Shown: one piece after another, positions 1 through 8,591 of the stretch
Numbering within the stretch: the first letter of the stretch is position 1
Layout: each line of letters opens with the position of its first letter
Source of the DNA: CAZFDT01 sp964518335
GTDB taxonomy: Bacteria > Planctomycetota > Phycisphaerae > Phycisphaerales > Phycisphaeraceae
DNA length: 25,308 nt
Assembly (NCBI GenBank): GCA_964518335.1
Contig: CAZFDT010000072.1
Coordinates: 1 to 25,308, forward strand
Direction of reading: 5' to 3'
Translations under genes and position numbers: made by a program
The notes under the pieces: model-generated
Database searches by the model: none
What the model saw: only the letters and a program-made list of their open reading frames with translations
What the model was told of the DNA's origin: nothing

Positions 1-1267
1 TGACCAGTTGGATCGCGCCGGTGTCGGCGACGAGGTGGGCGACCTTGTAGTTCTCGATGGTCGCGCCCGTGGGCGTGGTGAGGGCGACGGGCTGGGGATC
101 GGTCACGAGCCAGACCCACAGCGCGGTGCCGGCGAGCATGACGAGGCTCAGCGGCAGGAGGACCTTGACGCAGGCATAGAGCACCTGGTCGATGCGGATG
201 CGGGGCAGGGTCCAGCGGATCCACATCTGCACGTAGATGAGGGCCATGGCCTTGACGACGAAGATCGTCGCGCAATAGACGTTGAGCGCCGCCAGGCCGA
301 CGACGCCGGTGGTGATGCCCATGTTCTCGGCGATCTGGGCCGGGTTGGTCACGCCCGCCAGCGCGCCGGAGAAGTAAGCCTCACCCGCGGCGACGGGGTC
401 GTAACCGATGGCCAAGTAGATCGGATCGTACGGACCCAGCGGGCTGTTCCACGCCCCGAGGAACAGGATCACCTGGATCGCGCCGACGACGAACATCGCG
501 GCGTACTCGGCGAAGAAGAAGAGGCTCCAGCGGATGCCGCTGTATTCGGTGTGGAAGCCGGCGACCAGCTCGCTCTCGCTCTCGGGCAGGTCGAAGGGGG
601 CGCGCTTGTTGCTCGCCAGCGACGCGACGAAATAGACGAAGAAGGCGATGAAGATGAACGGGTTGTGGTAGATGAACCAGTCGTGGATGCCCCCGCCCTG
701 CAGGTAGCTCAGCTCGGTCAAGTGCAGCGTGCCGGCGACGACCACGCCGCAGATGATCGACACGCCCAGGGGAATCTCGTAGCTGACCATCTGGCACGCC
801 TCGCGCATCGCGCCGTAGATCGACCATTTGGAGTTGCTGCCCCACCCGGCGAGGATGACGCCCATGACCTCGATGGCCAGCACCGCCATGAGGTAGAGCA
901 CGCCGATGTTCAGGCCGTTCTCGAACACGAACTGAGGCCCGAAGGGCAGGGCGAGCAGGGCGGCGAACACCGGGGCGAACGCCAGGTACGGCGCGGCCCG
1001 GAACATGAACTGGTCGGCGCCCCTGGGAATCAGGTCCTCCTTGAGGATGAGCTTGATGCCGTCGGCGATCGACTGCGACCAGCCGTGCCACCCGCCCACG
1101 TGCAGCGGGCCGTACCGCCCCTGGATGTGACCGGCGACCTTGCGCTCCCACCAGATGGCGAACATGACCAGCACGCTCACAAAGGGCAGAAACACCGTGG
1201 CGATCAGGCCGAACTTGATCGCCACCGTCACCCAGATGCTGTCGTTACCGATCAGGGATTGAATCAT
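1..1267 (-). CDS. nuoH: NADH-quinone oxidoreductase subunit H (3' end beyond window)
   Basis: Membrane subunit of respiratory complex I that forms much of the quinone chamber and links the peripheral arm to the proton-pumping arm. The minus-strand frame starting at the ATG at 1265-1267 is open to the window edge (about 422 codons). It shows the two family signatures: an HIQGRYGPLHVGGWHGWSQS-like loop near residues 33-52, and a RAPFDLPESESELVAGFHTE segment about two thirds along. Hydrophobic helices alternate throughout, including an N-terminal one and several in the last 100 residues. The visible part is nearly full length for NuoH, and the C-terminus lies outside the window. No other nuo gene is present. 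The upstream same-strand neighbour is an unrelated reductase about 180 nt away, so nuoH appears to head or restart a transcription unit here. No strong ribosome binding site is visible. Family assignment is secure. Confidence 0.95.
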   Translation of the reverse strand, partial: MIQSLIGNDSIWVTVAIKFGLIATVFLPFVSVLVMFAIWWERKVAGHIQGRYGPLHVGGWHGWSQSIADGIKLILKEDLIPRGADQFMFRAAPYLAFAPVFAALLALPFGPQFVFENGLNIGVLYLMAVLAIEVMGVILAGWGSNSKWSIYGAMREACQMVSYEIPLGVSIICGVVVAGTLHLTELSYLQGGGIHDWFIYHNPFIFIAFFVYFVASLASNKRAPFDLPESESELVAGFHTEYSGIRWSLFFFAEYAAMFVVGAIQVILFLGAWNSPLGPYDPIYLAIGYDPVAAGEAYFSGALAGVTNPAQIAENMGITTGVVGLAALNVYCATIFVVKAMALIYVQMWIRWTLPRIRIDQVLYACVKVLLPLSLVMLAGTALWVWLVTDPQPVALTTPTGATIENYKVAHLVADTGAIQLV

Positions 1268-1447
1268 GAGTCCAACCGTTCGTTCAGTCGAGCGTCAGCC
1301 CCCCGCCGCGGCCGGATTCTAGCAACGCCCCCGACAAGGCGAAAGCGACCCCCCAGCCGCCGGCCAACCTGCCCCACGCGGTGCCGCCCCTCACCGGTGA
1401 GCCCGGCGAACCCGGCATCGGCGGGTCGGCGAATACGCCTCGAACGC

Positions 1448-2368
1448 TCACGTCTGCCCCGTCCAGGTCTGACCCGACGCCTGCTGCGCGGCGGCGAAGG
1501 CGGCTCGAATCCGCTTCACGACTTCCGCAGCAAGCGGCCCCTTCGCCGCGGCGGCGACATTGGCGTCGAGGCTCCGCTCGCTCGTCGTGCCCACGATCGC
1601 ACAGTGCACCCCTTCCATCGTCAGCGTGAACCGCAGGGCCACTTCCGGCCACGCACTGTCGGCAAAGCCCAGGTCCCCCGCCTTCAGCCCCATCGCGGCG
1701 AAGCGGCGCGTGTATTCGCCGGCGTAAGTCTGATACAGACCCGGTTGAGCATCGAGCCGTTTCCAGCAGGCGTTGGCAATCGGCCGCTTGGCGAGCACTC
1801 CCTTGTTGTGCTTCACGCACAGGGGCAGCACAGCGTCGATGTTGGACTGGTCGGCAATGCTCACGCTCGTCTCGATCACCTCGATCGCCGGATGCTGCGC
1901 CGCCCACGCCGCGGCGTCGTCGTCGCCGCTGTAGCCGACGCGCTTGACCTTGCCCGCCTTCTTCGCCGCGACGACCGCCGCGACCGCGTCGCCGCGCTCG
2001 AGGGTTTCGAGCGAGCACGAGTGCAGCAGCATCACGTCGATGCGGTCGGTGCGCAGCCGCTGCAGTGAGCGGTCGATGCTGGCGGCGATGGTGCGCGCAT
2101 CCCAGTCGGGCGTGGTCAGGCCCGAGGCATGGCCGCACTTGCTCACGAGGACGAACTGGTCGCGGCGCTGGGCGACCGCCTTGCCGATCGCTTCTTCCGA
2201 GCCGGGGTAACACGCGGCGGTGTCGATCACGTTGCACCCGGCGTCGAGGAAGCGGTTGAGCACCCGCGTGAACTGGTCCTGCTCCGTGCTGAGGAATCCG
2301 GCGGGCGCCGCGCCGAAACCCAGGGGCGTGACGTTGAAGCCGGTGCTGCCGAAGGGGGTGGTATTCAT
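1448..2368 (-). CDS. aldo/keto reductase
   Basis: NAD(P)H-dependent oxidoreductase with a TIM-barrel fold, presumably cytoplasmic; the substrate cannot be told from sequence. Counting from the ATG at 2366-2368 it has 306 residues. The family tetrad is visible: Asp49 and Tyr54 in NVIDTAACYPGSE, Lys77 in VSKCGH, and His116 in MLLHSCS. The C-terminal part has the usual cofactor-binding region (CAIVGTTSERSLDAN). An in-frame ATG at 2378-2380 would add four residues. I prefer 2368 because homologues begin just before the LGxTGxxVTPLGFG-type stretch, and because a TATGAT hexamer (complement of 2376-2381) overlaps the upstream ATG and ends 7 nt before this one. Upstream on the same strand is thrS, separated by a 52-bp palindromic element that supplies the thrS stop and part of this hexamer. 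Confidence 0.9.
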   Translation of the reverse strand: MNTTPFGSTGFNVTPLGFGAAPAGFLSTEQDQFTRVLNRFLDAGCNVIDTAACYPGSEEAIGKAVAQRRDQFVLVSKCGHASGLTTPDWDARTIAASIDRSLQRLRTDRIDVMLLHSCSLETLERGDAVAAVVAAKKAGKVKRVGYSGDDDAAAWAAQHPAIEVIETSVSIADQSNIDAVLPLCVKHNKGVLAKRPIANACWKRLDAQPGLYQTYAGEYTRRFAAMGLKAGDLGFADSAWPEVALRFTLTMEGVHCAIVGTTSERSLDANVAAAAKGPLAAEVVKRIRAAFAAAQQASGQTWTGQT

Positions 2369-2379
2369 GGCAGAAATCA

Positions 2380-2428
2380 TAGCCGGGACGCTACGCGTCC
2401 CAGGTTCCGGGGACGCGTAGCGTCCCGG

Positions 2429-2431
<3 letters not shown>
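2380..2431. repeat. palindromic element, family A (copy 1)
   Basis: Two 21-bp perfectly complementary arms, 2380-2400 and 2411-2431 (beginning TAGCCGGGACGCTACGCG), surround a 10-nt loop. It fills the gap between thrS (whose TAG stop is 2429-2431) and the reductase gene (upstream ATG at 2378-2380) almost exactly. A second copy with C/T exchanges in the arm lies at 10045-10096. It could act as an intrinsic terminator or mRNA 3'-end stabiliser, but it lacks a U-tract. Confidence 0.9.
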
Positions 2432-4525
<2,094 letters not shown>

Positions 4526-4536
4526 TGTAGCTTCGA

Positions 4537-4542
4537 TAGAAT
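4537..4542 (+). promoter_or_regulatory. -10-like hexamer directly before the protease start
   Basis: TAGAAT ends 6 nt before the ATG at 4549, the spacing expected if transcription begins at or next to the start codon. No recognisable -35 lies 16-18 nt upstream, in thrS codons. The whole divergent gap is only 23 bp, so little room exists for a 5' leader. Confidence 0.4.
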
Positions 4543-4548
4543 GACGCG

Positions 4549-5571
4549 ATGCGCGGGTGGACGAGGATGGGAAGCGGGCTGGTGGCGGCGGTGCTGGCGT
4601 GCGCCTCGCCGGGCTGGGCGATCGTGATTCGTCACGACGTGGCCGACGCCGACGCGATCGTTGCCGCCGCCGGTGACGACGCGGTGGGCAAGCTGCTCAA
4701 TCGCAACCGGCTGGACTGCACGGCCACGCTGATCGCGCCGCGCTGGGTGCTCACGGCGGCGCATTGCGTGACCGACATCCGCCACCCGAAGCTCGATTTC
4801 GCCGGCCAGCGCGTCGCCGCCAAACGCTGGTTCGTCCACAGCAAGTGGAACGACAACGAACGCCAGGGCTTCGACATCGCCCTGGTCAAGCTGGCCAAGC
4901 CCATCACGACGATCACGCCCGCCACGCTCTACCGCCAGCGCGACGAGGTCGGCCAGGCCGCGCGGCTCGTGGGCTACGGCGACCACGGCGACGGACTCAC
5001 CGGCGCCACCGGGTTCGACGCCCAACGCCGCGCCGGCAGCAACACCATCCAGCGACTCGAACGCGCCCGCGGCGGCAAGCCCCACGTCCTCGTCACCACC
5101 TTCAACCAACCGACCGACCCCGACGCACTCCCCGACGAAGCGACCACTGCAGCAGGCGACTCCGGCGGACCGTTGCTCCTGGGCGACGCCGTCGCCGGCA
5201 TCACGAGCTGGGGCTCCAGCGACTTCTCCGAATACGGCGACGTCGCCCGCTACACCCGCGTCAGCTCGTTCGCCAAATGGATCGACCGCATCATGGGCGG
5301 CAAAGGCACGCTGGCGATCGAAGGCGCCCCGGGGCAGCGCATTCTCGGCGGTCGCCACGTGTGGCGCGACCGCGACGGGTCGGTCTTTCTATACAGCAGC
5401 CCCGCATCCGTGCCGGAGCCGGGCGCGGGGCTGGTACTCGTGGTGGTCATGGCGCCGCTGCTGCTGCGCCGTCGCGTCACAGGGGCCGCTCGTGCGGCGG
5501 GCCCTCGCGCGGAGGCATGTCCGGGTCGCGCATCCGCTGCGGTCGCATCGTTTCGAGCTTGTCGAGCTTAG
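4549..5571 (+). CDS. secreted trypsin-like serine protease with PEP-CTERM-like anchor
   Basis: Predicted extracytoplasmic S1-family endopeptidase, 340 residues. An N-terminal signal peptide (about 1-24, ending SPGWA) precedes the protease domain. The catalytic triad is His72 (TAAHC), Asp109 (GFDIALVKL) and Ser205 (GDSGGP), with SWG at 220-222 as in trypsins. At residues 288-309 there is VPEPG, a hydrophobic stretch and RRR, the layout of a PEP-CTERM sorting signal processed by an exosortase. Such signals normally end at the arginine cluster. Here 31 further Ala/Arg-rich residues follow, and they overlap the convergent PDZ gene by 95 bp. No reading frame gives an early stop after the arginines, so the tail is not an obvious single frameshift. 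Substrate unknown. Start chosen for the signal peptide; no ribosome binding site is seen. Confidence 0.88.
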   Translation: MRGWTRMGSGLVAAVLACASPGWAIVIRHDVADADAIVAAAGDDAVGKLLNRNRLDCTATLIAPRWVLTAAHCVTDIRHPKLDFAGQRVAAKRWFVHSKWNDNERQGFDIALVKLAKPITTITPATLYRQRDEVGQAARLVGYGDHGDGLTGATGFDAQRRAGSNTIQRLERARGGKPHVLVTTFNQPTDPDALPDEATTAAGDSGGPLLLGDAVAGITSWGSSDFSEYGDVARYTRVSSFAKWIDRIMGGKGTLAIEGAPGQRILGGRHVWRDRDGSVFLYSSPASVPEPGAGLVLVVVMAPLLLRRRVTGAARAAGPRAEACPGRASAAVASFRACRA

Positions 5572-6457
5572 CGCGGATGGCCTCGGGCACGGCGGCGCGC
5601 TGATCGGGCGTGTCGATCGGGCCGTTGAACAGCTCGTTTCCGGCCGTATCGCTGGCGACGAGCGTCTTCTTACCGTCGGTCATGGTGACCGCCAGCACGT
5701 GGTCGTCGTCCTTGTAGCGTGCGGTGCCGGCCGAGGCGCGTGTTGCAGTGGTCTGTTCGCGGACGCGCTCGCGCTCGGGCGGGCCGTCGGGCCGCTCGCC
5801 CCGCGGGCCCGGCTCGCGCGGGCCGCGCTCTGCTCCTTCGGGGCGCTCGCGCGGCGGGCCGCCGCGATCGTCGCCCTCGCGCCGCTCCATGCGGAACGGG
5901 CGCAGACCCATGTCGTCGTCGGGCATGCCCCGGCCGGGGAATCCCATCATGGGGCGGCCGCGATGCTCGGGCGCCTCGGTCTGGCCCACCGTTGCAGTGA
6001 CCTGCATCGACTTGGCCTGACGAAAGAGCGTGAGCGTCACCGCGTCGCCCTTGGTCTTGTTCTGCACCAGCGTGCGAAGCTGCTCGGTGTTGACCAGCAC
6101 CTGGTCGTCGAGCTTGTGGAGCACGTCGTGCTGCTGCAGGCCCGCGGCCGCGGCGGGCGAATCCGGCTGCACGTGGATCACGCTCAGCCCCACGCCGCGC
6201 GGCAGCCCGAGCTGGGCCGTCAGCTCCGGCGACACCTCCGCCGCCGCCACGCCCAGGTAGCCCACGGCGATCATGCGACCCTCGTATGGCCCAACCCCTT
6301 CCCCGCGCGGCCCGGGCGGACGCTCACGCTCACGCTCGCCCTCGCCACGCGGCGGCCCCTCGCGCCCCGGACCGCCCGGACCGCCCGGCTGCGCCATCAA
6401 CGGCGCCGCCGCCAACGTCAGCCCCAATGCCATGCCCAATCCGATTCTGCGATGCAT
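5477..6457 (-). CDS. secreted PDZ-domain protein with Arg/Gly/Pro-rich linkers
   Basis: A 326-residue exported protein. A signal peptide (about 1-22, ending APLMA) precedes a Gly/Pro/Glu/Arg-rich stretch (23-60). One PDZ domain follows at about 65-158, containing GYLGV, PDSPAAAAGLQQHDVLHKLDD and VTLTLFR. A second charged low-complexity region (about 170-235) and a short C-terminal domain with AVTMTDGKKTLVASD complete it. There is no protease domain, so it is probably a binding or scaffold protein of the cell envelope. The ATG at 6455-6457 has AGGA six bases upstream. It lies 14 bp after the anti-sigma candidate and forms the third gene of the ECF operon. PDZ proteins often take part in sensing envelope stress, so a link with the sigma/anti-sigma pair is plausible but inferred. 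Its 3' end overlaps the protease. Confidence 0.85.
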   Translation of the reverse strand: MHRRIGLGMALGLTLAAAPLMAQPGGPGGPGREGPPRGEGERERERPPGPRGEGVGPYEGRMIAVGYLGVAAAEVSPELTAQLGLPRGVGLSVIHVQPDSPAAAAGLQQHDVLHKLDDQVLVNTEQLRTLVQNKTKGDAVTLTLFRQAKSMQVTATVGQTEAPEHRGRPMMGFPGRGMPDDDMGLRPFRMERREGDDRGGPPRERPEGAERGPREPGPRGERPDGPPERERVREQTTATRASAGTARYKDDDHVLAVTMTDGKKTLVASDTAGNELFNGPIDTPDQRAAVPEAIRAKLDKLETMRPQRMRDPDMPPREGPPHERPL

Positions 6458-6471
6458 CGTTCATCCTTTCG

Positions 6472-6921
6472 CTATTGGTACTCGATCGGAACAATCCACG
6501 TGTCCTGCGTCGGCCAGGCCCAGGTGATCTCGACGCCGCCGCGCGGATCGAGGTATGTCACCTGCTGCACGACGTCTTCCTGCACGGCATAGCCCGGCGT
6601 GTGGGCATCGACGAACACCACGCCCTGGGACGAAAGACTCGACCAGCTCTCCTCGTACTCGATGAATACCGGAGCTTCCGGGGGCGCCGCTGCGACCGTG
6701 GGTGCTGCTGTGGTCTGTACGCCCGCGGGCACCATCGCCACGAGCGCGATCGCCGCCGCCGCCGCCAGCGACGCCCCGGCCATCAGCCACGGCGCCCAGC
6801 GCCCGATGCGCCCCGCCACCGCCGGCCGCTCCGCCAGCAGCGCGTCGATCCGCCGGTCCAGTGCAGCACTTGGCTTCGCCAGCGGCATCGACCGCAGAAG
6901 TTGCTCCAGTTCATCGCTCAC
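6472..6921 (-). CDS. putative membrane anti-sigma factor
   Basis: About 149 residues. A short cytoplasmic N-terminal region (SDELEQLLRSMPLAKPSAAL, then RRIDALLAERPA) is followed by one membrane helix (about 43-65, Ala/Val-rich). A C-terminal extracytoplasmic domain of about 80 residues contains YEESWSSLSSQGVVFVD and TWAWPTQDTW. Position directly after an ECF sigma gene and the one-helix topology support an anti-sigma role. The zinc anti-sigma motif (HxxxCxxC) is absent, so this is inference from context. GTG at 6919-6921 overlaps the sigma stop as GTGA, which suggests translational coupling, with GGAG about 8 nt upstream; another GTG at 6928-6930 is possible. Confidence 0.72.
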   Translation of the reverse strand: MSDELEQLLRSMPLAKPSAALDRRIDALLAERPAVAGRIGRWAPWLMAGASLAAAAAIALVAMVPAGVQTTAAPTVAAAPPEAPVFIEYEESWSSLSSQGVVFVDAHTPGYAVQEDVVQQVTYLDPRGGVEITWAWPTQDTWIVPIEYQ

Positions 6922-7430
6922 CGCAGACACTCCAGTTCACCGCGAATCCGCTCCAGCGTCCGCCGATACCGCGTCGTCACCGTGCCCAGCGGCTCATCGA
7001 GCGTCCGTGCGATCTGCTCGAACGTCAGCCCGCCGTAGAGCCGCATCACCAGCGTCTGGCGCTGGGCGTCGGGCAGGTGGTCGATCGCGGCGCGGACGTA
7101 GCTGGCGGTCTCCCGCATCACGGCGTCGGCGGCGGGTTCACTGTCGAACACCGACCCCCCGGAGGCCGCCCCGGAAGCCGCCCGGTCGAACGCCGCCGCA
7201 CGCCGCCGCCTATCGATCGCGGCATTGCGCACGGCACGGAACGCGTAGCCCACCGGGTCGTCCGCCTCGACGCGGTCCGCATCGACCATGCGGGCGAAGG
7301 CGTCATGCACGGCATCCTCCGCGCCGTGCGCGTCGCGCGTGATCGCCAACGCCAGGCTGAACAGCCCCTGGCGGTGCTCCGCGTAAAGCCTGCCCAGTTC
7401 CTGCCGCGTCGGCATGCGCTGTCTCGTCAT
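6918..7430 (-). CDS. ECF-family RNA polymerase sigma factor
   Basis: A 170-residue sigma-70 family protein with only regions 2 and 4. Region 2 is about residues 10-78 (LGRLYAEHRQGLFSLALAIT, then DAVHDAFARM and AVRNAAIDRRRR). Region 4 is about 112-165 (LPDAQRQTLVMRLYGGLTFE, then IARTLDEPLGTVTTRYRRTL with a helix-turn-helix). An acidic/Ala-rich linker separates them. It directs RNA polymerase to a small regulon and is probably held inactive by the downstream membrane protein. The start is either ATG 7428-7430 or ATG 7413-7415; neither has a strong ribosome binding site. First gene of the sigma / anti-sigma / PDZ unit and divergent from rpe across about 130 bp. Confidence 0.93.
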   Translation of the reverse strand: MTRQRMPTRQELGRLYAEHRQGLFSLALAITRDAHGAEDAVHDAFARMVDADRVEADDPVGYAFRAVRNAAIDRRRRAAAFDRAASGAASGGSVFDSEPAADAVMRETASYVRAAIDHLPDAQRQTLVMRLYGGLTFEQIARTLDEPLGTVTTRYRRTLERIRGELECLR

Positions 7431-7487
7431 GGATAGTGACGCACGACCCCCGGAAGTTTGTTCACGGGACGTTACGCCTCATGCGAT

Positions 7488-7539
7488 CCGGGGCTTGGAG
7501 GACTCAGCCCCGGCGTGGCGGCCCACCCCGGCGTGGCGG
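7488..7539. repeat. GC-rich stem-loop (family B) plus 14-bp direct repeat before rpe
   Basis: CCGGGGCT (7488-7495) and AGCCCCGG (7506-7513) form an 8-bp stem around a 10-nt loop. Overlapping it, CCCCGGCGTGGCGG occurs twice, at 7508-7521 and 7526-7539 (18-bp period). The same stem-loop, with the flanking GATCCGGGGCTT and GACTCAGCCCC, recurs at 13208-13234. A left half lies near 21901-21913. Confidence 0.75.
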
Positions 7540-7560
7540 GCCCGTTGTATCATGCCTGTC

Positions 7561-8253
7561 ATGCTCGATCTGCGAAAGAAGCCTGCTCGACCTCTGGTCG
7601 CCGCGTCGATCCTGTCGGCGGATTTCGGCGCGATGGCCGCCGACTGCCGCGACGTGCTGGACAAGGGGGCCGACCTGCTGCACATCGACGTGATGGACGG
7701 GCACTTCGTGGGCAACCTGACGATGGGGGCGGATATGATCCGGGCGTTGCGCAAGCATCTGCCGGGCGTGTTTGTGGACGTGCATCTGATGGTGGATCAC
7801 CCGGCGATGTTCATCGAGCCGTTCGCCGAGGCCGGGGCCAACCATTTCACGTTCCATCTGGAGGTGTGCGATCCGGTGCGAGCCCGCCACGCCGCCGCCC
7901 AGGCCATGATCGATTCGATCCACGCCTGCGGTATGACCGCGGGCATGGCGATCAACCCGCTGACCGATGCCACCGGGCTCACGCCTTATCTCGACGAGCT
8001 GGAGCTGGTTCTCATCATGAGCGTCCATCCGGGCAAGAGCGGCCAGGCGTTCATCCGCGAGGTGCTCGCCAAGACCCGCTGGATCAAGGACCGTCTCAAC
8101 GCCCACACCCGCCTGGAAATGGACGGGGGGCTCAGCCCGCAGACCGCCCCCGACGCCGTCGCCGCCGGCGTCGATACCCTCGTCACCGCCTCCGCCCTCT
8201 TCGGCGCCCCCGACCGCGCCGCGGTGATCGATGCCCTGCATCGCGCCGCGTGA
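7561..8253 (+). CDS. rpe: ribulose-phosphate 3-epimerase
   Basis: Interconverts D-ribulose 5-phosphate and D-xylulose 5-phosphate in the pentose phosphate pathway (Calvin cycle in autotrophs). The 230-residue TIM barrel shows ASILSADF at the N-terminus, HIDVMDGHFVGN (metal-binding His and catalytic Asp), VHLMVDHP, MSVHPGKSGQAF (phosphate loop) and LEMDGGLS, whose Asp is the second catalytic acid. Length is normal for the family. In-frame ATGs lie at 7552 and 7561. I chose 7561 because TATCAT (7548-7553) overlaps the first and ends 7 nt before the second, which would fit a leaderless message; 7552 would add MPV. The frame stays open upstream to 7414, but that stretch is the repeat region and is unlikely to be coding. 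Monocistronic, followed by tRNA-Gln. Confidence 0.95.
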   Translation: MLDLRKKPARPLVAASILSADFGAMAADCRDVLDKGADLLHIDVMDGHFVGNLTMGADMIRALRKHLPGVFVDVHLMVDHPAMFIEPFAEAGANHFTFHLEVCDPVRARHAAAQAMIDSIHACGMTAGMAINPLTDATGLTPYLDELELVLIMSVHPGKSGQAFIREVLAKTRWIKDRLNAHTRLEMDGGLSPQTAPDAVAAGVDTLVTASALFGAPDRAAVIDALHRAA

Positions 8254-8301
8254 CACGTTCGACGCTCCCACAACCGGCGCCCAGCCCGTCCCGCCAACCG
8301 A

Positions 8302-8330
8302 TTGACCCAGCCTCTTCAAGCCCGTAGCAT
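8302..8330 (+). promoter_or_regulatory. promoter of tRNA-Gln
   Basis: TTGACC (8302-8307) and TAGCAT (8325-8330) are separated by exactly 17 nt, a near-consensus sigma-70 promoter. Transcription would start around 8337, about 22 nt before the mature tRNA. Confidence 0.7.
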
Positions 8331-8358
8331 CATGGGCATCGCCGCCAGCAAAGCAGCA

Positions 8359-8429
8359 TGGGGATTGGTGTAACGGTAGCACGACTGACTCTGGATCAGT
8401 TAGTATAGGTTCGAATCCTATATCCCCAG
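8359..8429 (+). tRNA. tRNA-Gln (anticodon CTG)
   Basis: A complete 71-nt cloverleaf. The acceptor TGGGGAT pairs with ATCCCCA (8422-8428), with discriminator G at 8429. The D-arm stem is GTG/CAC around TAACGGTAG. The anticodon stem ACTGA/TCAGT holds the loop CTCTGGA with anticodon CTG, reading CAG codons. The T-arm ATAGG/CCTAT carries TTCGAAT. U1-A72 is the usual first pair of bacterial tRNA-Gln. CCA is not encoded. Confidence 0.96.
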
Positions 8430-8591
8430 TTCCATATCGCGTTGGACCGGCGGCGGCCGGCGAGGAAAGAGACGAGGGGGTCCCGTGATGCGGGCGGCGA
8501 TCTCGTGGCCAGCGGTCGGTTTCGCTTATGATGGGTTGTCGGCCTGCCGATCCTTATGAAGCGATCGTACCGATCGTGAGGGAACTGTGGG

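Noticed and set aside
8..2068. Very long plus-strand open frame opposite nuoH and the reductase
   Set aside because: It is the antisense of two well-supported genes; its Asp/Glu/Arg/His-rich composition is the usual shadow of GC-rich codons.
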